Part shown: one piece after another, positions 44,494-56,517 of the stretch
Layout: every line of letters begins with the position of its first letter
Position numbering within the stretch: position 1 is the first letter of the stretch
Assembly: GCA_947179485.1 (NCBI GenBank)
Contig: OX359246.1
Span: 8,246,001-8,310,000 of the forward strand
Length of the DNA stretch: 64,000 nucleotides
DNA from: Allacma fusca
Lineage: Eukaryota > Arthropoda > Collembola > Symphypleona > Sminthuridae
Direction: 5' to 3'
Translations under genes and position numbers: made by a program
The notes under the pieces: generated by a model
Databases searched by the model: none
Told to the model about the DNA's origin: nothing
Seen by the model: only the letters and a program-made list of their open reading frames with translations

Positions 44494-46365
44494 ATGCGCC
44501 TTTTAGATTACTTTCTGCAGCTATTGTTTTTCTGGCTCGTGGTAAGTACACTAAAATTATTTTGCACACAAATATATTTGTCCTTACACAATCAGGTCAA
44601 TACAAAATATGCTATTTGGGGAATACTGCGTTTCAAGATCCTCATCTTTTGTTAGCATTGTCAGGAAGAACCGAAATGTAAGGAAGGCAGGCTTCGCTTG
44701 ATAATTCCAAGTATTTGCTGCAAAGGAGAATTATACAATATCGGACGTGATATTGAGGTCCACAACACCTGCAACATTCAACCCAAGGACGATAAACTCA
44801 CCTTTGGAGAATCAATAGTAACTCTATAACTTTGCTCTTTAAATTAATTTATTGTCGATTACAAAATATATTTATAATTTCCTGTTTAACTTCACATATG
44901 AAACAAGCTTCTAATTTATCGTAGAATTTCATGAAATGAAATTTCATAAAAATCACCAAGCCTATTGTACGAATTTAAACAATTTGTATGAACTACATAA
45001 ATATTAATTTTATTGCTCAACTTATTATTTTAGTGGCTCGCCTACGACTGTAACGTCAGAATGGCATTAAACTCAACTCCGTTAACACTCAAGTCATATG
45101 TGACTCTAATGTCAGGTTTGCCATTCTCACGGCAAGCTGACATCTGGGACAAAATTCCAGTTATTGAATCTGTCTCAGCCTCTGATAATGACGAGGCTCA
45201 AAAAGCCAGCACCATTAAATCCTACTGGCAAAGCTATTTTGGGGCAGTTCGGCAGGTGGGGCTAATTTGTTCACAACTATTTTCATATATTCTCATGCCC
45301 TATGTGTCTCATGTTTCTATACTCTCAATCTGAATATAATTTAGTGCAGGTGTGTTTGACTACCCGGACTGTAGACCAAGTAGGGTCAGTGACCTTGAAG
45401 CCCGTGAGTTAAAATTCTGTATTATATTTCATGCAAATTTTCAAGGGACATTTGAACGACTACTGTAGAGTTGCCCCTTTTTGGGTTTTTACAGAATGTT
45501 TTACAGAATCGAGGGACTGCCAAAAAACACACGATAGATATTTTGGAGCCGTCCACAAAATGTCAGGAAGGACTGCCGGTTCCACGAAATATAATTTCTG
45601 CGTATTTCGAACCGCACGTGAGAACCAGTCGGTCGGACTACAAAACTTGTTGGGACAAAATGAAGGATGCCAGTGGAAACGTCACGGGACGTTCCATCTG
45701 GATGAAAACTGTAAGCCCTTGCTATAATTATCAATATTCTCATGCCAATTGAGAAAATCAGACAAATAATTTAAATTGAAGCTTCTATACTTGAAATACT
45801 TTTTATTCGGCGCTTCAAATTATTCAGCGGATTTTTTGCTCCCTCGCTCCGGGCTCCTCAATCAACCTGGACGATTTACTAAAAACAAATCCCGACATTG
45901 ATCATATAGTTGAGAGTATGCTTCCAAAATTTTTGTCAAAGTCTGCAAAAGCAGTGGCAATTGAAAAGACTCAGGAATTGCTTTTGAACAAATCCGGGAC
46001 AAATACTACGAGCTTGCAGGAGTTGCTCCAATGGCATCAAACCAATCTTCCAAACAAAACCTCTCTCAGAAAAGGTGAATCATTTTAATGTTACTTTTAG
46101 AAATAACATTGCAATAGCAATATCAAAATTTAATACTTTGAAATAGATAAACAATCCATGCATGTTTTTCAGGGACGGAATTTAATAAAGGGGACATTTT
46201 CGCAGCTGGGATTTTCTTTGGACATTTGTTCAAGGTTTATGACACTGTCAAATTTCAGGTAAAATTATTATTTCATAAATATTTTGAACAAAATATCAAA
46301 AGCTACTAACAAATTTTTTTCTTGCACAGATGTGTACGGGATTTGAGTCAACTAAAAAGCCCTGA
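44494..46365 (+). CDS. Array gene 9: diverged secreted cysteine-rich protein (second subfamily)
   Basis: Exons: 44494-44541, 44656-44817, 45034-45255, 45350-45403, 45507-45710, 45828-46074, 46173-46258, 46330-46365, giving 352 residues. Intron phases are identical to genes 1-8. The signal peptide is MRLLDYFLQLLFFWLV. Exon 2 begins HCQEEPKCKEG, with one extra Cys compared with genes 1-8, followed by SICCKGELYN and TCNIQPKDD. Exon 3 is WLAYDCNVRMALNST. Exon 4 has VCLTTRTVDQ. Exon 5 has TKCQEGLPVPRN and KTCWDKMKDASGNVT. Exon 6 has FCSLAPGSSINLDDLL, and exon 8 is MCTGFESTKKP. Exon 5 has two in-frame acceptors twelve bases apart (45495 and 45507); alignment to gene 10 favours the second. AATAAA is at about 46476. 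Intact. Confidence 0.86.
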
Positions 46366-47473
46366 AGGCTTGGAGTCATAGTGGCTAGTTCAGTTCTATA
46401 TCGTTCGTTCTATACTTATCCATGACTCATGTCAATAATTATTATTAATACAATTAAAATCATATAAAATATTAAAATAAAAATTCATTAATTATGTTGG
46501 AGTTACACAAAAAGTAAAATGTGATTGCACACGAATAAACGTAAGATATAAAGCAATGCTTTTGTTTCGTGGGATTATTTTTTCAACACTAATTGACGGT
46601 CCGTTGATAAAAATAACGCAAGTGGAGCAAGAAAAATCCGTTTTCTAAACATTGAGGTCATTGGAAATTATAAATTGGGTCAATAAGGATCAACACATAT
46701 CCCGCAAGAGTTTTCCCGGATCTTGAGAATAATGACAATAATTAATTAAATACTATTCAGGGAATTGCAGTCGACAAAGTTCATTGAAATTGTTTGCTGA
46801 CATATGATACGTATACGTACATTAATATATGTAAGGGTTAATATTGAGTGCATCCGAGGTAGACTTACATGAATATTTTATTGTCATTTACATTTGTCAT
46901 CAACAACTGTGAAAATGAACAGCGAAATGTGCCCTGCGACTCTTACAATTAAACAAAAAATAGAAGTGATTTTACAATTATTATTGCAGAATTGAAGTCA
47001 AATTAACCTCTTGAAAAACCTCGGAAATCCAAAATCCTCTATTCAAAATATTTAAAAAAATATATATCCAAGGGTTTATGGAAATCAAGTTTTGTAACTC
47101 TGGCTCAACCTCATAAGTTGTTTTCTCATTGTTAGTTTGTTATTCATCGTTGAGCTGTTGAGTAAGTACAAAAGGACTATCTAAATCCATTGTACTCAAA
47201 TCACGCCATACTCCTCGAGATTACCTTCAAATTGAATCTCGTCATTTACAAGATTTCCTGCTCTTCAAAATGTCTTCACAAGCAAATATGACAGCATTTG
47301 ATTGAAAAATGTAATGGCCCTAGAATTTTTGAGTTATGATAGGCAGGGACGGTCCCCATTTAAATAAAAACGCTATCAAAGTTTCGTTAAATACACATAC
47401 AAATTTTTTCAAACTCGGCAACGAATTTGAATTTTCTGCTATAAAAACTTGTCCGAAGCTTGGAAGTGAAAAT
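46366..47473. other. Intergenic between array genes 9 and 10
   Basis: No gene is seen. The last 270 bp (CCTTCAAATTGAATCTCG, ACAAGATTTCCTGC, GAATTTTTGA) match the region upstream of gene 9, showing tandem duplication including the 5' region. I see no clear TATA box for gene 10. Confidence 0.5.
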
Positions 47474-50400
47474 ATGCGTCATTTAAATTACTTTCTGCAC
47501 TTTGCGTTATTCCTGGTGGTTGTAAGTTTACAAGGAGTATTTTTGTAAACATTATTTCCGAATAAAATATCAACATAAAAAACATGTTTGACTGGAAATG
47601 CTCAGTTATAAAATTCTGATTTTTTTAGCATTGCCAAGAAGAACCAATGTGTGAGGAAGGGACGCTCAGCTCGCATAGTGAAAAGCTTTGCTGCAATGGA
47701 GAAACTTACAATATTAGACGGGATATTGAAATACAGAACATCTGTAATGCTGAGCCCAAGGACGAAAATCTCTCCTATGAAGATTCAATAGTAACAATTT
47801 AAGCATTTTAATTCTTAAATTTTTTTCCCTGCCAGAATTTAAAAAATATTGTGAACAGGAACAGGAAATTTTTAAACCTAGTTAATTAAACTATTTATGT
47901 AATTTAAAGACATTATTTCCTGGTAATTTCTTATACATTTCAAAAAAATAATTCCCAATTATTAGTTTTACCACCAAAACCAACTGTTGAATGTTGATTT
48001 CATAGATGGGCGTTTTTCTCCCCCTCTCTCTCTTTGTGCGAGGGATGGAATATAACCTGCTCGCACTCTCCCTCGTCATCAATCGAGCAACACGTTACGG
48101 GTTGTCCTCGCCCTCGCCCTCGTGAGGGGCTACTTTTAAAACGCATCCCTCTCCCTCGCACTCATGAGAGCCCTCGTTATTTTATATTACACGTAAATAA
48201 TCCCCCTACAATTTATTACAATACCTTTGCCTTCAAATAATTTTTTCGCTGACACTTTGTTAAAATATGACAACTTCAATATGTGTCGACATTCCCCCCA
48301 GTTCTGAACGTACGGAATTTTTGGATAGCTTACAAAGTTTATACAATTTTCTACAACCTAGCGTTTAAAACAAACTTTTAAAAAATTGTTGTTGAAATAA
48401 ACTACTGTATTCAAAATAGTGCCCTTTATTGGTGCAGGTTTTACACAGGTATTAGGGTACAGGTACATACTAGGTTTCGTGATTGAGATAATTGTAAAAA
48501 GTATAAAAAACTTGAAAAATTTACAATGTTCTTTCGATTTTGTCCTGAAAATATCGTGAAAAACAAGTTTAAAATTCTAATTCATCGGTACAAAGTGCAT
48601 ATCTTCCTTATATTTTAATTGTCGCCAAAATGGAAAACATTCCGTATTCAAACTACTATATTTTGTTATAAAAAACATTTTTGTTGGTCTATGACAATAA
48701 TTCTTCATTATAATCGATTCAGTAGCTCAGAAAATGAATATTATTGATCAAAGCTGTTGTCTACGTCTTTGGTTAATAAAGATTACTCACAAATAGGTTC
48801 TATAACCTCATACCAGTAATATTCAATAGTAGGGTCTGAAAACAGCATTAATCAAATATAAAGCCCAGGTGCCCTTGTTTATAAATGATCATGTCTCCCC
48901 GACATCCTAAAATGAAATTTTTTTCTGGAGTTTAATATGAGAAATAACCTAAACAAGAGGACCTTTTACTTTTAAAAATTAAAACTGGGATTTTTGCACA
49001 GGGCCATAAACCAGGTACCTAAGACGGTATGAAGTTGGTCTTGCTACAGAAAAATATGTATATGTATGATTTTCGCATAACGATTAAGGTAAGAGAAGGT
49101 CATGAGGGCTTACATATGTACTCTGCCTCCCCCTCTTTCGTTCACATCGTATTCATAGGTCCTCTCCCTCATGTTCATGAGGGCGCCTAAAATCAACGTG
49201 TACTCGCCATCACCCTCATAGTTTGTGAGGGCGAGGACGAGGGAGAGGGCGAGGCATCCCTCAATCCCTCGTGAGGGTGCTCATGTATGGTTGAATTTAT
49301 AAAATAATTACACATCTTTTAAAACAACCGCTTTTTTTACACTTACTCTAATTTAGTGGCTGGCCTATGACTGCAACGTCAGAATCGCACTAAACTCCAC
49401 CCCGTTAACATTAAAGTCTTACGTGAATCTATTGGCGGATTTACCTGAATCAAAACAAAAGGACATCTGGAACAAAATAACAATTGAATCTGTTCCCGCT
49501 TCTGACAATGAAGAAATTCAAAAAATCAATACTATCAGATCCTATTGGGAAGGCTATTTTGACGGGATTCGGAAGGTGGCGCTAATTTTTGTTTCTCAAA
49601 TATTTAAACGATTTAATGATTTTTCGGCTCAAAAAACTCATTATCATTTACAATTTTATGAAGGTATGTGTCAATAACCTGACCGTGGACCAATTAGAGC
49701 CATTCACCTTCAATACCGTGAGATAAGATATTATTAAATTACGTTTAAAAAAAAATCGATGGGAGCTCTCATAATAATATGAACTTTTGAATGTTTTATC
49801 TTTACAGACCGGAGACGCATACAAAACCCATGTTATGGCAATTGTGAAGCCATCCTTAAAATGCAAGGAAGGACTCATCCCACGAAATATAGTTTATGAG
49901 TATTTCCAACGGAGAATAAAAATTGAAGGGTTGGCGTACCAAAGAGTGTGTAAGGCCAAAATGGAAGTTGCGCTCGGAAACGTCTCACTTTATTCCATCC
50001 GGGCGGAAACTGTAAGCCCTTGCTATATCAACCCTCTCATACAAATTGAAAACATCAGAGTAATATTTAAATTTGAAACTTGTAAAAATTATTATTTGTA
50101 TTTATAATATTCAGAATATTTTCTGTTCCATCGCCTCGGATTACGAACTGAACCTGGATGATATCCTAAACACAACCTCTGAGATTGATCACAAAATCTG
50201 GAATATATTCCCAAAATTTTTGTCCAAATCTGCATAGGCAGTTGCAGTGGACAAGGCTAAAAAATTGTTTCTGATGAAATCCAGAACAAATAGTACGAAC
50301 TTACAGGAATTGCTTCAATGGCATCGGCATCAAATCGCCAACCACGGCGCCCTCAATAAGAGTAATCATTTTAATTCGTTATTTCGAAATTACTGAAGCA

Positions 50401-50629
50401 CTCCTCAACTTGAATGATTTTGAATACATACACTATTTTTTAGGTGAAAAATTTAACAACGTGGAGACACTAGCAACAGCAGTTTTCTTCAGACATTTCT
50501 TTGCAGTCTACAAGCTTTTGAAAACTTGGGTAAGATATTTATTTTTTTAAATGGGAGATTGATAAAAATTAATCCTGTAATTTTATCCGTCCACAGATGT
50601 GTACTGGAATTGTCCAAGCTGAAGATTAA
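47474..50629 (+). pseudogene. Array gene 10: copy with premature stop in exon 6
   Basis: Exons: 47474-47521, 47629-47790, 49357-49575, 49664-49717, 49808-50011, 50115-50361, 50444-50529, 50597-50629. It is the tandem partner of gene 9, with MRHLNYFLHFALFLVV, HCQEEPMCEEG, KLCCNGETYN, WLAYDCNVRIALNST, VCVNNLTVDQ, LKCKEGLIPRN and MCTGIVQAED. In exon 6 the codon after PKFLSKSA is TAG (50235-50237), where gene 9 has AAA. This cuts the protein to about 269 residues and removes the exon-8 Cys. All splice sites, phases and exon lengths downstream are still intact, so the lesion is young or the truncated form is tolerated. Intron 2 is 1566 bp because of CCCTCG-rich repeats. AATAAA lies at about 50767. 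Confidence 0.78.
48010..49295. repeat. CCCTCG/GAGGGC-rich repeat segment in intron 2 of array gene 10
   Basis: Two clusters (48015-48180 and 49110-49290) of CTCCCTCGCCCTC and CATGAGGGC words, in mixed orientation, bracket AT-rich sequence. Gene 9's intron 2 is only 216 bp, so this is an insertion. Similar CATGAGAGGGAG words occur at 13085-13200. It could be a non-autonomous element, but its ends are not clear. Confidence 0.5.
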
Positions 50630-51263
50630 GTCTAATATCCAGTTGTATTACAGATCCGTTGTAATTACAACTCATGGAAATATTAGATCACAATGTATTT
50701 TGAGCTGTGAGAGGGTTTATGTATAATGTATTTATGAAATTTACAGCTGTTAAATATTGGTCTGAAAATAAATTGACATCGCATTTCAAAAATGAATTTG
50801 TTCAAAAAAACTTTCCATGAAAACATTTTTGGGTACAATATTGCTAAAGAAAGTTTTGTTATCATTTGATTTGCGTATGTTCATCCCACCTGGGAATTTT
50901 ATAAAAAAATCCCTCGAATTTTGTTAGACAACAAAAGAAATTCACTCAGAATACTAACTTCTTTGAAAGCGTAGATTTAGCAAAAATCGTGCACAAATAA
51001 TTTGCAGTATGTAAACAAAGCTGTTCAGAGAAATTATAATTTTAAGTTGTGCCAACTATCGAAACAAGTGCAATAATTATCCACTTTATGTGTAAAAATG
51101 CATGATAGTGATAACGGCAGGTTTAATTATTAGTACTAAGCAATTATTCTAATTATTAGCGTTGTATTAAATGACAACGAATAAACATAAATGGTAATAA
51201 GCATCGCATCTTTATTACCCAGATTTTACAAGTGTATTGAGTAATACAGATTTTAATATAAGC

Positions 51264-52933
51264 TCAAAAATCCTTTAATTTGGGCCCTTCCATACTCTTG
51301 CCAACAGCCATCAAAACACGTAATCCCACAAATCCGTTCATGAACAATGCCTTATCTGGAAAACAAATAGTAGGATAAAATTGTACCATTGAAATGTAAA
51401 TATGTAAGAGAATCCCAAGACCATATTTTAATTATCAGAGATTATCAGTAGAAATTATCCAACCTGCATCCTTCAGTGAATCAAGCTCAGCCTTATGTTG
51501 CTCTAAAAATGCTCCCGTAATTTCGGAGCTGCTTGGAGATGCCCCCAAATTAGGGAACTCAGTTTTAATACTGTCCATCATGGCTTTCATCAATTTATCC
51601 TTTGAGTTTTGGGAGATATATTTGGGCATCATCATATTAAGTATTGCGTCGTAATCTCTCGCTACTGCAAAATCCGATTCGGAAGCAACCCCTCCAAGGG
51701 TCAACATAGCTACTGGATACTATCGATTAAAAGAAAAAATCAAATTAAAATAGCTGATGCCGTAAGTCATATATTTCTATAAATATTTTAGCTGAAATTG
51801 TAAAAGCAACAATAGGGAACTGTACCAGTGCCTGGCCTAGGATTTCATTCTTGATTTCATACTTGTCTTCCATTTGTTCCTGACGTAAATAAATTTCTCT
51901 TATAATCACCGGCAGGAACATGATTGCAGGAACATCCCCGCTTTCAAATGGGATCGTCGGAGCGGATTTTATGGGCTTGCCCCCATCACCCTATGCGTAC
52001 CAATTTTTTGAGTTAAACATTTAAAATTAATTTTAAAATTACTGACTTCATAAATATATCATGCGGAAAAAGCATCAAATAATTATCACAGTTTGACATC
52101 AATTTTTGGAACGGAGAGTAAATTCAATCAGTGATTGAGGATCTGAAGCTTACGTTGCAAACCTGAAATAAAAACAAGAACAGGAACTTGTACAGAATCA
52201 TATGTGGAAAGTAAAATAGGTAAATAAATGATTTTGGAGACTTTTTAATAGTAAAAGCTTTCTTTGAGAAATATTTTATCTTACCCTGGATTCGGCAGAA
52301 AAATATTTTGACCACAACTGGCGGGATTTTGGAGTCCCGTCACTTTCAGCTGCCCCAGAATCCTTTTGCAAGGCTTCCAAAATTTCAGCTTTCTTCGAAT
52401 CCGGGAGGGATCCCCCCATCATGTTAACATAAGCCTCTGGCGTTATCTCATTGGACCCCAAAGATTTTTCTACCAGGCAGTTATAGAAAATCCACTGAAA
52501 CAAAACGTTTTTTTATTAGTAGGAATTATTTCTAGGGGTCAAGTTAATTTGTAAGCTTTCAAATTCAAAAATAATTCACCTGGCTTCCGGATATGGTCAC
52601 AGTTTTATCCTCGGGTTCAACAGCACAATCCTTATAAAATTTCAGGAGGGCAGAAACATGGCCCATTGTATAAGGTTCGTTTCCACAACAGCGCTCATCG
52701 AAAAAGGGTGACATCGAACCATTTCCACAGATCGGTTTTTCCTCGATGTGAGGACGATTCGGATGGGCTAATACCGTTTGCTAGCAATTTAAAAAATTCA
52801 AATTTTTGAGTATAAAGGCTCTAAGGAGATTTTGAATTTTAAAAGTAATAATTATTAGCATGCGTAGAAAAATAATACAAATATTTACCATAAGAGCAAA
52901 CGCAAGGACAAAAAATACTTGTGATCTTGACAT
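51264..52933 (-). CDS. Array gene 11: inverted, diverged copy with fewer cysteines
   Basis: Minus-strand exons: 52933-52889, 52780-52580, 52494-52285, 52162-52154, 51990-51826, 51719-51464, 51355-51264, giving 325 residues. The signal peptide is MSRSQVFFVLAFALMQTVLA. Exon 2 keeps the C-CC-C pattern (ICGNGSM, RCCGNEPYT, DCAVEPEDK). Exon 3 starts WIFYNCLVEKSLGSNE. Exon 4 is a nine-base microexon (VCN). Intron 6 is phase 1, as in the other copies. The two exon-5 Cys and the exon-6 Cys are absent. The reading frame ends inside exon 7 (GKSMEGPKLKDF), so exon 8 and its Cys are also lost: six Cys remain of ten. A TATATAAA box lies upstream at 53044-53037. It appears intact and functionally diverged. 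Confidence 0.78.
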
Positions 52934-53036
52934 TGCTTCAACACTTGAAAAAAATTTCAGGCTAGTCGACACTTACAATATTAGACACGGTTGCACTCGA
53001 ACTATGGCTATATGTGAAATGATCTCTGAAGCATCA

Positions 53037-53044
53037 TTTTATAT
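53037..53044 (-). promoter_or_regulatory. TATA box of array gene 11
   Basis: TATATAAA on the minus strand, 104 bp upstream of the ATG at 52933. The interval 53045-54325 towards gene 12 contains no gene that I can support. Confidence 0.55.
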
Positions 53045-54325
53045 AAATATACCGGACAGGGCCAAGGCCAAACAGAAGGGGGATATAATTAGTTTATAAT
53101 TTGTACTGGAACACAAAAGGTTAATGGAGCATTCTTATATGTGAAAATGCAATTTGTATATAAGCACCTGTTAACAATAACTTGAATTTTTTGTACTCTT
53201 GCTGGGTTTTAGTAACAAGAGGAAATGACACGTCAGTTTCAAATAAAGTCATTTCCTTTGGTTCGCTACCCAAAATTGCATGCGATTAGCAGATTTCATC
53301 AATGGATTGGCTTTTGGGGTGAGAATAAATCCTACGAGGATGCTTCACAAAAATCTTCTGTGAATATTTCCCCAAGGTTATTTATCCTCATTAAATATAT
53401 ACATATATGCAATATTTTATTGAGATTATTAAGTGCATTATTTCCCACTAAATAAGCATGATTTTCCTTTCTGAAATCCATTTCCTCAAGTGACCCCGTG
53501 GTTTTAAGTGGGATTGTGTAAAAATTGAATACACTTATATAGGAAAGAAGGGGAATGTGAGATAGGTCATTACAAGCTATCTCGAACAAATTAGAACTTC
53601 TGAATGATGTACATAAATAGTATGCATAAATGATTATAGTAATTATGGATTTTTGTACACATGGATTTAATAGTTATGCAATTCTTATCTTATGGAACAA
53701 GCTCCTAAAAAAGCTAGACCAAAAATAAAAATATGGAAATGAATTGATAACAGGTCAATGGGGTAAACTCATAAGGCGGTCTAATTTATAAAAAAGGTAA
53801 ACTTCAACTGAAAAATTTTATGGTTCTGCCTAATTAGAGATAAGTCAATGTATGCCATTCTTGCTTCGGTTTTCAGCTAAAACTTGTAAATTAAACTGGA
53901 AAATTTTATAACTCTCTGTTTCAAAAGCTTTACATACGCGGGATCAACGAGGAAATTTTATCTTAATTTTATTTTATTATGTATAACTCAAAATGAATCC
54001 TGCACTCTTTGAAATCCAGTCAGAATAATAACTAACAAAAATCGTACATATTTTTAAGCACTTAAGGGTCACAATTTCAAATTTCTTTTTATTTTGGTTG
54101 TTTACACGGTTAGCACGAAAATTCCCTTAACGCAAAAACCACAACTGGCATATTGAAATTTCCAACAGCCGGATTTTTTTAAATCAAGATTTTGCGTACT
54201 TTGTCAGAGTAGCAATATGATTGATTGGTTTCCATTTTTAATGGACTATGTATGACAAAGTCAAGGGGATTTATTATTATGAGTAAGATTTCCTGTCCTT
54301 TATTTCTTGACAAGTTACAGGAGCG

Positions 54326-54333
54326 TATAAATA
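54326..54333 (+). promoter_or_regulatory. TATA box of array gene 12
   Basis: TATAAATA lies 95 bp before the ATG in the context GAGCGTATAAATAGGG. Genes 11 and 12 are thus divergently transcribed, with start sites about 1.3 kb apart. Confidence 0.65.
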
Positions 54334-54427
54334 GGGCATAGTTCGTTAGTTTCGCATTTAACAACTCCGATTCTTTATTCAACTAACGATAGGAACTCTA
54401 TCCAGTGATTAGATAGCCAGGGATAAT

Positions 54428-56517
54428 ATGCTCCGTATTAAAGGTACCATGGTACCCTTGGGTTGGGTCATTTTGGCTGCGTGCGCCTCTCTCGCAGTAA
54501 GTTAACCGTTAAAATTCCCCAAACCAGATTTAACCACCAGGTGTTTTCTATTCTTTGCATATACCTTTGGATTGATTTGAGAGATTTAATTTAAACTGTG
54601 TTTCAATCAATAAATCCAAAGATCCATGTTAGATCAACCTATTTTTTTATTTATTTTTTTTATTTTAAATTAATTTATCTTTCTAGCACTGCCAGACAGA
54701 GACCCGTTGTACGGAGGGAGCAATGCATGGGCAGGGAGCCTATTGGGGGGACCCTATCCGTATTTGCTGCAATGGGGACTGGGTCAATACGGAACGGATT
54801 GGGAAAATTTACGAGACTTGCAACGTAGAGCCAAATATGACAAATCTGTCGTATGAGGATTCCATGGTACTTAAATTTAAAATTGTGTGTCAAAACATAT
54901 ATTTGGAATCAAATTAAGGTTTTAATTTTTGCATATAGTGGCTCCAGTACCATTGCTATGTGAGCAAGTCCCTGCTTTTAGAACAACTTAATTTGAGCTC
55001 TTACGCAGCATTCGTATCCAGACTGCCAAAGTCCCGGCAAGGATATCTACTGTCCCAGCTCCCAACAACTCCCATAAAGAACGACGGGACTAGTGAGCTA
55101 GAAAGGATTCAAGCCATTAAGTCCTACTGGAATCAATATGTGGAAACAATTAAGGAGGTAAAATGTTTACAGGAAATACAGGAGTTATATTCTCATTAAA
55201 ATCACTATAACTTCAATAATTTATTCAATTCCTGAAACAATTATGTTTTCGGCTTTAGTCATATAATTATTTTTATTTGTATGTATTCCTATAGATTTGC
55301 ACCCCTAAAAATGTGAGTGCTGACTCGTTCGTCACTAATGTGGTAAGTTGTTTGTGTATGTAATTAACATGTAATAATTATTATAGGCATTGAATTTGCG
55401 TGAAGTTTTTTCAAAAAAATACGCTTGGTATCAGCTTTGGTATCAAATGGACTTCCAATGATTAGTTCCGATAAGAAGATTTAAAAATGTAATAATTCCT
55501 TTTCAGACAGAAGGATTTCCCGATAAAGTTGTGGCCTCGCCGGAATTACAAATTGGCAGGAGTTGCAGCAATGGTGGGATTCCAAATTTCCTGATCACGA
55601 CCTTTAATATGAAATTCATGTCCAGTAGAATGATAGCACCCTGCAGAGCCGAGTGTGAATTCAAAATTAATCAACTAGTCGGAAACATTAGCTCAAATAT
55701 ACTCCGTCATAATGCGGTAAGATTATCTCAGTTTTTGTTTTTGCACAATTTATTATTTTCCTTTCCTTATTTTGAATCAGAGTTTCAAATGGTTTTTAGA
55801 CTTTATTCTGTTTTCAACACCCCTGGCGGGACCTCGTGAGATTGGAAGTGGAAGATATTCCAGACACCGTTGAGGACTATCATGGGATTATAAGGAAACT
55901 CATCCCAAATTACTGGTCCGTGTCAGTGAAACGTGATGCTACAGAAAATATGCTCAGCCATATAAAGATGCAGTACCCACCGAAAACGGACTCCAGCGAC
56001 TTCCAGTACATTATTGACAATGCCCGGGAAACAATCTTAAGGGAGATGCGTAGTGTCTTGAAAGATGGTTAGCATTTGAAAATTCACACATCTTCTAATA
56101 TGATAAATGTACATTGACAGTAGCTTTGGCTAAATATTTCATGTTAAAAAAAAATTTGTACTTTCAGGTGAGGAGATTGCCAACGAGAAGTTCGTGGTCA
56201 ATGCCATCCTAACGGGATCAATTTACAGGTTGAGTCAATACGTTCAATCACATGGAGTAAGTTTTTTTAATTACATCTCTTGCTATATGTATATAACGAG
56301 CCTCCTTTTAATGATATATATATGTATATATAAATGATCTATGAGCGCAAAATTAGTGAAGTACATATTTTTTCAAAAATAGTAAGCGTGACATTTTGCT
56401 TTATTTAGAGGTTCTTTTTAGGGTGTGAATTGTAATTTGTTTTTTCTTCAAGCTCCTGTGATACCTGGAATTAATTGAGTTTATGTGTAATTATTTCAGA
56501 TGTGCAATCAATTTTAA
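54428..56517 (+). CDS. Array gene 12: diverged secreted cysteine-rich protein
   Basis: Exons: 54428-54496, 54687-54866, 54939-55157, 55295-55342, 55507-55716, 55800-56067, 56168-56256, 56500-56517, giving 366 residues. Phases are identical to the rest of the family. The signal peptide includes VPLGWVILAACASLA. Exon 2: HCQTETRC, RICCNGDWVN, ETCNVEPNMTN. Exon 3: WLQYHCYVSKSLLLEQLNLS. Exon 4: ICTPKNVSAD. Exon 5 has three Cys (RSCSNGG, APCRAEC). Exon 6: LFCFQHPWRDLV and a charged helical tail. Exon 7 is 89 bp (one codon more) and exon 8 is just MCNQF. It carries 12 Cys after the signal peptide and is most related to genes 9 and 10 in exon 2. Intact; last array member before the TEP gene. Confidence 0.85.

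Noticed and set aside
52934..52972. Upstream extension of gene 11 by 13 codons
   Set aside because: The extension would start at GTG. The ATG at 52933 gives a canonical signal peptide ending VLA.
1989..56517. Assignment of the array to the 27-kDa haemolymph glycoprotein (DUF1397) family
   Set aside because: Both are secreted, helical and Cys-rich, but the Cys spacing and the CC/VEP and WLAYDC landmarks do not match what I know of that family.
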